A DNA stretch of 64,000 bases from positions 7,762,785 to 7,826,784 of the forward strand of contig OW203730.1 in NCBI GenBank assembly GCA_934045075.1. Direction: 5' to 3'. This document shows positions 12,255 through 23,004 of the stretch, in pieces. Position 1 is the first letter of the stretch, and every line of letters begins with the position of its first letter. Origin of the DNA: Yponomeuta sedellus (lineage: Eukaryota > Arthropoda > Insecta > Lepidoptera > Yponomeutidae). The translations under genes and the position numbers were made by a program. Under the pieces are notes generated by a model that worked only from the letters and a program-made list of their open reading frames with translations, did no database searches and was not told where the DNA came from.

Positions 12255-12555
12255 TTAGTCCTACTAATATTAAAAACGGAAAATTTGTAAGTATGGATGA
12301 ATGGCTGTTTGTTAGATAGATAGATAGTTTGTTGCTCTTTCAAGTCAAAACTACTGAATGAATTTTAATGAAAATTACAATAATATAGCTTATATATCAG
12401 TATAACAAAATCACGGATGTAACAAAATGGCTACAATTTATAACGATATTGTGTCATATTATTTTGAAAAGGTGACCCAAAAATAATTATGTGATAATTT
12501 TTGTGTCATAATGTTAGTTATTTTCTACGCCACGTGGGCACCAGCTAGTAAAGTA
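12255..12555 (+). repeat. Dispersed repeat (CTACTAATATT... ACCAGCTAGT)
   Basis: Starts CCTACTAATATTAAAAACGG, includes GTAAGTATGGATGAATGGCT and AAACTACTGAATGAATTTTA, and ends CACGTGGGCACCAGCTAGTA. The start and end words are typical of a common lepidopteran non-coding repeat. Only one copy lies in this window, so the family identity rests on recall of the motif. Confidence 0.5.
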
Positions 12556-12768
12556 TTGTGTATGTTTTTACAGATACAGAGATTACTTTTACAATTATTC
12601 TTGAACCAAATAAACTCAATCCACACGCACACCAAGATGCTAGAATAATCTGCGATACTCCATAGATGCATTAGGATTTGGTGTAATAGGCCTTCGCTTT
12701 GAAGCGGCCAGAAACCACCCCCCCTTCCTTATAAAACTAACGTACATACACGTATGGTGGTTACCGTG

Positions 12769-15700
12769 TTAAGCGTGGCACAATACTTCATATGTTTTAT
12801 GTGCCACCTCTTTACCCGCGAAGCTGACATACGCCGAACTGTGTCCCGGGTGGACCTGTAAAAATTTAGAGACACTTTAACAAAGGTCTTTCCAGATGCA
12901 ATAAAAATATGGCTACTTCCAGTGGTTTGTGGTTAAAAACTCTGTTAATTAAGTTAATACTAATTTAAAAAACCTATTTAGGGGCTAAAAATTCCACCCA
13001 TGCCGGGATTCGAACCCGCGACCTCTGGCTATCCGTGCCAGCGCTCTTTCCAACTGAGCTAATGGGCGACTCACCGGCATCAGTGAAATTTAGAACCTCT
13101 TTACAATATTTTGTGTATTACGTACGTATTAATACTTAATTGCAACTAACAAATGTATAGTTTCCTTGTTAGATTCTCCTCCACAAAAGGTATAAACAAC
13201 TTTGATGTTCATTAAGTAAACATTTTTTATGTCGCTTATCAACGGCCCACTGCAGGGCGCAGGCCTACGTGCCTCTCAGCGACAGAGAGAGAGAGAGAGA
13301 TTACCACGCGTGTCCACCGCGAATTTCAATCGCTGAGGTTATTGAATGCCTCAGACACTCAGATTTGCTCACGATGTTTTTTTTTACACTTAGCGCGGTG
13401 GTTCTAATTGTAACTTATAGTAGCATTTTGTTTTTATAATAAACTAACTGACCCAGCGAACTTCGTACCGCCTAACAGTCGATTCTTTAATAATTTTTTT
13501 TCTCTCCGTAAGAACCATCCTCGTACTTCAAGGAATATTCTAGAAAAGAATTAGAGAAATGGGTTCAGATGCTCTCGAGATTTGCGCTAACCAACACATT
13601 CATCGATTCATTTTTATATTATAGACTAGCTGACCCAGCGAACTTCGTACCGTCTACCATCGATTCGTACGAGTACGAGGTAAGTACGAGGATGGTTCTT
13701 ACGGAGGGAAAAATAAAAAAAAATTAAGAATCGACTGTTAGGCGGTACAAAGTTCGCTGGGTCAGCTAGTTATAGATAAAAATATATGAATTGAATAGTC
13801 GTCATTAGACCTGTTATCCAGGTTCTTTCTCAAAATAGCAGTATTGCGCCTGACCAATCCTATTACCATGGAGACCAATGGATGTCAGTAAATGAGGTGA
13901 GTAAAGAAATCCTTAGTGACATCAGTCTGAACTCAGTCTGACATAAGGAAAAACTCGGTAGTAACCTCAAATTAAGGGAAAGGATCTGAGGAATAGATGA
14001 AGTAGATTTTTATCAAACCAAAAGTAGCGATTTTAAAGATGATATGCAGGAATTGGGCGAGTAACTACCCTACCTAATGGACAAGATTAGCATTGGACCG
14101 GCAAGATTGGCGTGACGGTCACGAGGCCTATGCCCAGCAGTGGGCGTCATTCTTGAATGAGCCATAAACAGCCCATGGGCTGTTTACATAGATAGATGCA
14201 GGAACTCGAACTCACGACTGAATGTGAGGCCAAAGATCTACGGATGCGCTATCACCGTCCTGCATGGTAGCCCTACTAATCAACTAAATTTATCGAAGAG
14301 CTAAGTTCAACCAACCTTCCCAGGAGTCAAAGAGCCTTGTTCTTTAGCTCGGCAGATGTAGATAGGATCATCAAAGACTGTTTTGCCTCCAGGTATCGCA
14401 TTGGGAGGCACTTGACCATTTGAGGACTCTAGCCAGCGGACCCGTTCTGGGCGAGCACAACAGACCTGGAAAGGCAAAAGAAAAAGTTTTCGACATTCCT
14501 AGTTACTTGTATTTCCTCTAAACTCTCTTATAACTAAAGATCAATGCCAGCATCGAGAGCCCACTCACGCCTTACTAAGTTCTTAAGTTTATCAATGTTA
14601 TTTTAAAGATTTTGTGACTTTTTGCGCTGGGTCGGAATCTTAGATCCGGGGCTCTTCAAAGGCCGAACAACAGCACGGCTTAGTGAAAATTAATCAACAA
14701 GAAAATTTGATGTAATACTAAGTTTCCAGCGAGTACTGTTTCAAAATCACAACTTTTCTTCCTCTACCATCACACCCCCTCCACCCATTGTCCTCTACTT
14801 ACCTCAATATCATTCACAGCGTGCTCCGCCCCTCCCCACGGGACGTAAGCTGAGAGATGCTTGATAGCTAGTTTCCCTGGTATCAGGTCACCCTCAAACT
14901 GGGCCCTGATTATCCAGAGCGGACTCTGGTCGTACCCCTCGTAACCAGCTATCAGCGCTCGGTCGGAGAGTGTGTGGGCCGCCTGGGGCGTCGTCCGGAC
15001 CCATTCCACAGGAGCTGGAAATAGGGGAAAATTTGTGGATGGGTTACTGAGGTTCATTTAACAGGACGTACATTTGTTATGACATGTGCAAAGGTGAGTT
15101 TATATCTGAAAGAGAATTCTTCATTCTTCCAGCAAACCTTGAATTCTTCACATATTAGCGTTTATTCTATGTAAAGTCTGCTAAATTATACGAGGACTCT
15201 TTTCCTTCATCAGTTATTGATTCATCGCTAGGATACACTTAAGCCTAGTAAATTTCAGAGAGGACCTAGGGTCCCACGGTATCAGTTATGCACTTTTAAC
15301 TAGCATCGTCAATGGCAATGATGCAAATGACGCTACTACGAATATCGTATCGTTGGCACTTTCAAATTGACCTTACTTATTCATTATTGAAATTTCGATC
15401 AAAATGTTGCAATTGTGATAACTTAATTAGCTATATGTAAGGAAGACACCATCAAAAACAGTTTACTAACTAGATACGAATACAAAAACCACTCAGGCTG
15501 TCCATACAATGCAGCCCGAATAGTACGACGACGCTAGTAGCGCGTTTTAAATGTCAAAAATCCCGACTTTCTAGTACATTAATTGTCTCATTATGACATG
15601 TGCCACAAAACGCTTGACTCGTGCCATCGTACTATCCATGTACTACCTGTCCAGGGCCAGGTGTAGGTGCTTCACCAAGTCTTAGATTATATTATGGCAC

Positions 15701-16397
15701 TATAGACTATTGCTTGAACCCTTCGATTTAATTTCATTGTCCACTACCTTCTTGGCACCAATAGAATGAAAAAACATATTAAACGACCAGACAATGAATC
15801 AACCATTTCTCTCTAACACAAGCACTTACAGATTAGTGGCCCAAGCTAGTCTATAATCACTGCCATTTATCCGGGTAACCTGGCCTGGTAGATAAACAAC
15901 CTTGGAAGGGTTAGCGTGTTATTCGGCCGCTCTTAATTAAAATAATTGCAAATAATTCGTCGTGTATATTAAAAAAATGTACTACACTAATCAACTCACG
16001 TCCATACGAAGGCTGCGGTGCGCCAGCGACGTATCCAAAGCCGTACGGCTGGCTCGGTGTCGGCGCTACACCCGGATACCCGGGCGCTGTCGGCCCCACA
16101 CCCGGGTACCCCGTAGGCGTCGGCGCTATACCCGGATATCCCATGCCCGCCGGCGGTTGTCCAGGTGCGCCCTGCGAGCCCTGGTACGCAAACGCTGGCT
16201 GATAGGTGTACTGGGGGTTCGGCCCAGGCGCCGGGTATGACAGTGAGGCGGGGTTTTGCCCCGGTGGCGGGGCGTTAGCTGGATTGTACAGCTGAGGGTA
16301 CATCTGGTTCTGCGGTGGAGGGTACTGGGGCGGGTTTCCGCCGTACGGATCTGGAGTCAAGAACGAATACAGTGTTGGTAAGAGACTTACTCGTCAT
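12769..16397 (-). CDS. DM9-domain (DUF3421) protein with Pro/Gly/Tyr-rich N-terminus, paralogue 1
   Basis: Five coding exons, minus strand: 16397-16391, 16350-16000, 15014-14803, 14465-14316 and 12855-12769 (TAA); 268 residues. Intron phases are 1, 1, 0, 0, identical to the paralogue at 23.0-28.6 kb. Residues 3-119 are low-complexity, with repeats of the type GYPG(I/V)(A/G)PT, and probably disordered. Residues 121-190 form DM9 repeat 1 (WIIRAQFEGDLIPGK, AYVPWGGAEH). Residues 191-268 form repeat 2 (CARPERVRWLESSNGQVPPN, YICRAKEQGSLTPGK, YVSFAGKEVAHKTYEVL). There is no signal peptide or TM segment. DM9 proteins in mosquitoes (PRS1-type) and oyster are linked to pathogen response and mannose binding; a lectin-like role here is inference. 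The first exon (ATGACG plus one base) and its 40-nt intron are the least certain part. Repeats fill the last intron. Confidence 0.85.
12965..13125 (-). repeat. tRNA-like SINE, copy 3 (in DM9 paralogue 1 intron 4)
   Basis: Reverse orientation, with CCACCCATGCCGGGATTCGA, the anticodon-like arm CTGGCTATCCGTGCCAG, CAACTGAGCTAATGGGCGAC and CACCGGCATCAGTGAAATTT. The tRNA-like fold is essentially intact. It lies in the intron of the DM9 gene on the same strand. Confidence 0.85.
13235..13425 (-). repeat. SINE-D, partial, with (GA)n tract
   Basis: Contains GGGCGCAGGCCTACGTGCCT, a (GA)n run at about 13,284-13,300, ATTACCACGCGTGTCCACCG, CTCAGACACTCAGATTTGCT and CACGATGTTTTTT. This copy shows what an uninterrupted SINE-D looks like across the site where the copia element at 32.7-40.1 kb inserted. 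Confidence 0.7.
13440..13785. repeat. Inverted pair of the CTAGCTGACCCAGCG-type repeat
   Basis: One copy (about 13,440-13,620, plus) matches 10.0-10.19 kb. A second short start (13,624-13,670) runs directly into an inverted terminus (to 13,785) that ends AAGTTCGCTGGGTCAGCTAG. The result is a tail-to-tail structure with the terminal word on both outer ends. Confidence 0.65.
13950..14165 (+). pseudogene. Highly degraded RTE-like LINE 3' end
   Basis: Only the end is recognisable: TCACGAGGCCTATGCCCAGC followed by AGTGGGCGTC, which reads EAYAQQWAS, the same C-terminal signature as at 5.75 kb. It lies in intron 4 of DM9 paralogue 1, antisense to it. Confidence 0.45.
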
Positions 16398-16399
16398 AA

Positions 16400-19300
16400 G
16401 CGGCTGCATATCCAAATGCATAGCATATATCTTTTTTGTAGATAGAATGCACACATTTACAGAGTAGTGTGATTTGATAATTATGAAATAGGTTTTGGTC
16501 ACTATTTCGTGACTACAATGTATTTTCTAGAACAGAATGTGTTTTGATATACCCGCTATCATTTGGTTTTGATAAAATAATTTACTACGTTTACAATTAT
16601 GTTTCGCATATCTTTCTCTATTAAACTTAGGGACCAGTTTTCTAATTATGCTCACCAAATCTATAATTGTCAAATTTGATGTAAATTTGGCATTTACATT
16701 GGAATCGTACAGGATTTGGTGCCCGTAAAACAGGGGCAGGACATGTGATAGTGGCATGTAGTTGTGTAGAAACACAATATAATTATTATATTTTGTCATT
16801 TTGTTTCTTCGCTAGCAGAGTACATAGTGCACTGTATTGTACAAGATGGCAGACGTAGATTCGCCTTTGATTATTTAAGATAAGAAACTTAAGCATTACT
16901 GAGTCACTTAGAAGTAGACAAATGTCAAGTCCATGACTGCGTTTTTAATAATTAGTACAGGAGAGTTCAGTTGCGTATACAACGCAAAGATTTTTTTTTT
17001 CCTTTGTGTATCTGCTATCAGCCCTTGTTTGGCTATAATCAGATTGTTTCTATGTAGATCTGGCGTTAAGAGTATAGTCATTGAAATTTTGACTATACAT
17101 CCTCAGTAGATTTGTCATCGTTGACGTGTTTTCGTTCCAGTCGCCTGACATTGTGTCTGGTGTCAAGCAAAGCAGCAGCCAGTGGATTTTTGTGATGGGC
17201 CAGTCGTTCTTTATACCCATATAATTTTAGTTAATAACGCAGAGTGGTGTAAAGATTTCACCGTAGGTACAGTCGACAGAATATCAATCTTCAAATCCAA
17301 GCACTATACTTAATTATATTACAGGTGACTTTGAAACTAAAACTATAACGGCCTTACTAATAAAGGGTATGAGCTGTGTATACAGCCGTTATGCGAGGTC
17401 TGACAAACTGGTTATTTGTACGCTGAATGCGATTAAACCAGTTTAAATTGATATACGTCAAATAGTTATTAAGAGTGTATAACTTATTATTAGTAAGGTT
17501 TAAGTGCTGTCACATGAACTAGAAAAGTAGGAAATCATCACAAGAATTCAAAGCAAAAGATTCTTACGTTACTCTAGCATTACAGCTACGATATTTTTGG
17601 GCGTAAGAATGCGCGATTGGAAATAATTTTGGTCGGCATCTCAGGCTGCAGCATGTATAAACACTTGACTAGATTTAAACTAGAGATCACAATCTAATTT
17701 GAATATGAATAGTAGGTAAGTACGTTTCCTGTTTTCATACACAATATTATTAGACTATGGCGCATCGGAATCATTGAATGCCTGGAATTATCAGTAATAC
17801 GATACAATGATAGGCACTTCGGCCCGTACATAGTTTGACGCGAAAATCTGTAAACATTTGAACAAAGCGACGATGAATCACTTTCCTGTACAAAAAGTGA
17901 TTCATGTTTAATGACTATGTGTAAGTGCCAGCAGTGACAATTAATAAAACATTTTTAATTTCTTAAAAGTAAAAGCGAAAAATTGTGTAAAAACGGCGTC
18001 TTGCACTCTTTCGTGAGTAGCCGAAACATCTACAAAGGAGATAGATTGGCTATCCATAACGGTCAGGACCTAGAAGCACCTAGTCTAAATACTTACATAG
18101 TTCTTCAATAGCACGACAATGGTTGTCATTTGCCTCAATTTGGTAATCTACAAAGCAATCAATGTCATTCCAGGAGTAAAACCCGCGCAAATTAAATAGT
18201 CTTCTCCCGCGAGAAGATAGAATCGCGCGAGGCACCGAGTTAAGTAGCACGGATTAAACCATTGCATTGCAATCGAATACATTCTATGAAAAGTCTTCTT
18301 CTTCTTCAGGCTATATTATGTAGTCCACTGCTGAACTTAGCCCTCCCCTAATGTGTGCCATAGCGCCCTGTCTTCAGCTTGCCGCATCCAGCATCTGCCG
18401 GCAGTTTTTCGCAGATCGAAAAGTCTTATAAAGCTATTTTTTTCTGTTCTGTTATTCCCAGATCTAAGCACGCGCCAATGTCGATTTTTACCCTCGAAAC
18501 GTTAGTGGAATAATCCGATCCTTGTCGTTTGTAAATAAAAATCAAAGTACAGTCTATTTATCCTAACTTGTCCAATTTTGTAAACAAGATTCTACCGGTA
18601 AAGTCTGACTTTTTAGGCGATAACTGCTATATTCACATAAATGTAGTACCCTCGATAACACGCTGCCAAATTAATAAACAAAGTTCGTTATTTTGCGAGA
18701 AAATATAAATTTTTGCCATAAATTTGAGGTTAGAATCTTGCTTACTAAATTGGACATGTAAGAATAAATAGACTGTACGTTTGTTTGGAAATGGCTCCTT
18801 GAAAGAGACTCTGCAAGCGTATTTTTTGTTACAGTAGGGCTCCCCAACTCTCTTAGCTAAACGTTGGAATTTAAACGTAAATAAAATCAGGACAGAGGCC
18901 ACATAGAAGCATATCTAATGAACTTAAGTGTAAAACTCTATCACGGTCAAGTAGGCTTGACAAGTAAACGAGTAAGAGGCGATCAATGTAAAAAAGGAAA
19001 ACTTCGTTAAAATTTCACTAAAGGGAGACGGGGATTTCTGGGCCCGATTGTAAATAGTTGAGATAGGTATGTTTTAAAAAAAGCGTTGTATTTTTCTATT
19101 TTAAAATATAAAAGAAGAGCTCATTTCACAATCTGGAAGACGAGAAATCTTAAAAATAAGTTTATGTCCGTAATAAAATAGGATACTGATTACTTTAATC
19201 GATTAGTCTGCATGTATTAAATAAAAAACACCTGCACCAGATGATTGATTCAATCAAATTAAATAAATACATTATAATATACTTAACGTCAACAGTTAAA

Positions 19301-21280
19301 AAAAATCCAAGTATTAACTTGATGAAAATTACGGATCGATTTATTACCCGTGATTGTCAACTGTATTTTTAATCTGTGTCTGTGCCAAGAAAAACATCCT
19401 TGGTCTGTGCTAACAGTGCAGGCGTGATAGCTCCCTGACTCAATATGATCACTCGTCTTCTCTCAGAATAATAGAGAGTATTCTCGTATCGTTTAGTGCG
19501 TTTTGAGTGTGTTTCCTGTTGTTTTTGTTATTATCTCCGACCAGTGCTTTCTTTCTACAGACTTACCATCTTGCTTAACTTGTACGGACATGGATAAGTT
19601 TAGTATAAGTTTCATTGTCAGCTTGTTGCATAGCCTCACTTTTTACTAAATCTCTTATAACTCTGCTCTCAGATTGCCAAAATCCGCAGAATTTTTCGAG
19701 ATGGTTTGCTAATATATTTAATAAGCTCTAAATTGACATCTCTTTCACCTTTTTACACCCAGGCCCAAGAATGTATGAAAGTGTATCCGTCTCCTTTACT
19801 TTGATAATTTTGTTAGTACTTACCTACTTTAAAGCAGGTAAAAACCCTATATCTTAATGACTCGTGATGAGCCTACATGGTTTTATATTAAACAGGTCTA
19901 ATCGTCTAATCGATTTCCTTTCTTTAAATATTCTCACTACAATTACCTACTCTCATTTGCTATTAAAGCTTCTGCAAATATTTTGTGAAAGGGGAATATC
20001 CGGTCAATACTGGATGAATTAAATTTATCTCAAAAGAAAGCTTCTTACTCGTTGATGCAAACAACTTTTCAATAAATCCGAACATTGTTAAGTCACTAAC
20101 CGCACGTTTCTGAAATAAGTGAATTCCACTTAGTTTATAGAAACTTATACGTATCAGTGTGTCTCGTTCTCTCTTCGGTAATCTGAAGACACGAAGTCAA
20201 AGACATACCTACAGATACTGAAGTAGCTTTGATTAGCACTTATTAAAATTCTAAATTCAGAAACTGGCGGTAAATAACAAAATGTATCTAGCTGTGTGAT
20301 TACTAATATGCAATTTAAGGCGTTGGCTACTAAATGAGTTGGTAGATAATTACCAGTATTTGAATGACTTAGGTACTTAGATAAACATAGATTTTCATTT
20401 AAAACATTATTTCTTCAATAACTTTTAAATTGGTGCACGAAGTTATTCTCAAAAGTTACGAGTTTTTACGAAACACGTAGCTATTTATAAAAACAAAAAT
20501 CCTTGCAAAAACCATAACTCTGAAGTGATCTTTTCCTTTCCCTAGCTTACTTAAAGTACACATTTGAAGAGAGTTTTAAGGAATAGTGTTGCTATAAATA
20601 ACACTGCCAATCTCGACCTTGAATTGTCAACAATCTAAGTCCAAAGAGTTAATTTTAGTACTTACAGCCAGACATGGTTAATGAAGACGGTCAACACGAT
20701 GCGAAAATATTAGATTGGGATAACGAATACACTTTGAGTTCACTGGATAAACCACACTCGAGTACCTAACTGTACGCAATTTGAGTGGAATGGATGACGA
20801 GCCCGACCCGGCATAACAAAACACCACGACTAATATTAGAACGTTCGAAAACTGCCTTTAGTCAATACAGCAATCGTTGTAAAAAGATTTTAGAAAAATG
20901 TCTCAAGAAGGTATAAACCAATATTGAATCCGAATACTACTTTTTTGGTACATGAAAGACAGATTCTGATCAATAAATAATTTTTAAACCCAGACCGAAT
21001 GTCTGTTTGAATCGCCTGTTAGCACAAACGTTGAATAAAAAATAAAGTCTCTGAACGTACCGAGTCAAGCATTGGAACGGTAAATTGTTCCACAACGAAA
21101 CGATGAACTAAAACCGACTTTATCTCGATAGACTAAGGTCTGTGATGTAAATGTGAAAATATTTGTGCAACTAGTAGCTGTTTTCCTTTCTCTTTTTGTC
21201 TCGAACGCGTCAATTCTACGTCATAACACGCTTTCATCACTTTTCCTATAGTAGGTCAAAGTTGGTGTGAGATTATTAAT
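16400..21280. other. Intergenic region upstream of DM9 paralogue 1
   Basis: About 4.9 kb separating the two DM9 genes; any promoter of paralogue 1 should lie at its left edge. I found no TATA box plus TCAGT initiator just upstream of the ATG at 16,397, so an untranslated 5' exon farther away is possible. A repeat C fragment lies at about 18,295-18,420. The rest is AT-rich sequence with no recognised exon. Confidence 0.45.
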
Positions 21281-21283
21281 TTC

Positions 21284-21460
21284 CTATACAACATAACATT
21301 TACATACAGATTCATTCATTGCATTTGGCCCCACTCTAGGATACCATGTCGTACCAGAAACAGCGACATCACAAAACATATAAACATCCAAGACCTGGAG
21401 GTTTTTTTGCCCCTGCCGCGGGTTCGAACCCCGGGCCTCTCGCGTGGTAGGCAGATTAGA
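21284..21460 (-). repeat. tRNA-derived SINE-J, copy 1
   Basis: On the minus strand it begins with tRNA-like sequence (CTGCCTACCACGCGAGAGGC, GGGGTTCGAACCCGCGGCA) and continues CCAGGTCTTGGATGTTTATA. Copies at 26.64-26.80 kb (truncated) and 52.19-52.39 kb share this order. The A and B box spacing is tRNA-like; the downstream body is not. Confidence 0.75.
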
Positions 21461-21599
21461 AGTTTTAAAATTAAGTGTTCCATTATTAGAATTAGGAATA
21501 CTTATTGTGAGCTTTGCCATGTGTTTAGCAGTTGGAAAATAGAACCGCTAAATCATATCTTAACAGGTGCACGCACATTCATCCAAGCCACACACTACA

Positions 21600-23000
21600 T
21601 TTTCTACTGAGTAGGAATGCAACTTTGTAAGGTACTTAGTATAGTCTGTTAGCTTTTAGAATATACCTCGGCTACTATTGGATAGAATCGGATATATTCG
21701 TGTAATAGAAACATCGGAACTAATATGACACTTAATTTCGAAATCAGAAGTCTATCATCAGTACGAAAACCGGCGAAAATTGTCTAAAACCAAAGCCTAC
21801 TAGCCTACAAAGCCTAGAGCCCGAGGTATTTTCTTAAAGCTAACAGACTATTATGTATGTACTAGTAGGTTCTTATCTAGCTAATTCACGATCGTTAATA
21901 GAAGAAATAAGAAACTTGCCTACTTAATTAGACACCAGAGAAGAAGGAAGAGCTCGTCAAGTGAATGCATTTAAACATATGAATACAGTTATGTATGCAA
22001 TACTTCTATGGGTAGATATGCATTCTTGCAGATGAACCATGACATTGGCATCCGTTTCGATCACAATTCTTTACGAGTCCCCTACGCCAAATCGAATAAT
22101 AATATTATTATATCGATTGCCAATCGATCGACAACTTTAGATCGACCGTTCATTAAATCGAAAGCTGTAGGTATAAGTCGAACGTTCAAAAGATCGCTGT
22201 ACTCGTATCAATGCCTCTCAGGGGACTCATTCTGTTAACATCTATAATTAACTGAGATTTTATTGCAATTTTCTTAAGTGAAATATTTATGTAGGAAGAG
22301 TATATTTTTTTTATTGTAAAATTGAGAAAAGTTTATGAGCACAAAATGTTTAAGAGTCACAGACCTAAGTTAGTCAAAAATGACAAACTAATGGTTCATT
22401 AATTGTGTACTTTAGAAATAACCCTGTTTTATTTGGCTTGCTCGAAAAAAACCGCACGGCATTACTTTGTGTTAATTATGTTATTATAACCTCAGATCAT
22501 TTTTGTGTTCTGAGGTTATATATAACCAATAACTTTCAGTTTTCAGATTGTAATGATTATTGCACTTGCACATACCCTTCATTCTTCATTCATAAAATCA
22601 TTTGGGAAGAAGTAGTAAATAGCAACTTCGGAAATAATTTAATTTCACAATCCTGTTTTTCTACAATGAAATTTTGTAAGTGCTTATACTCGTATACTCG
22701 TACAGTCGACATCAGACCAACCCTTACATTTGTGTCATCCTTAACTTAACTAATCGGAGTCCACGTGTGTAAAAGGTTCATAATTGTGCTGTTGACTCTA
22801 CTTATATAAGGTTGATTTTTGTCCACCTTAACGAAATTCCCAGAAAAAGACACACGGATAAAAAAATAACAAAAGAAAAAATTTAATAGTCAAGATAAAA
22901 AGTAAATCAGTACCAAATTAACTTGATTATCGTACTATGTCGGTCACGCGCTTGCCGCTAGTATTTTTGTTATTAGTTACTGTCAGATGAGTAGTGTTTT
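21600..23000. other. Intergenic between DM9 paralogues, no gene recognised
   Basis: Sequence downstream of DM9 paralogue 2. An open frame at about 22.4-22.75 kb has no family resemblance, no splice context and AT-biased codons, so I leave it unannotated. A short inverted word pair (ATAACCTCAGA... TCTGAGGTTAT) is visible at 22,487-22,519. Confidence 0.4.
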
Positions 23001-23004
23001 TCCA

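Noticed and set aside
22405..22749. 114-residue plus-strand open frame between the DM9 genes
   Set aside because: AT-driven codon use, no recognised motif, no splice partner; expected by chance in AT-rich DNA of this length.
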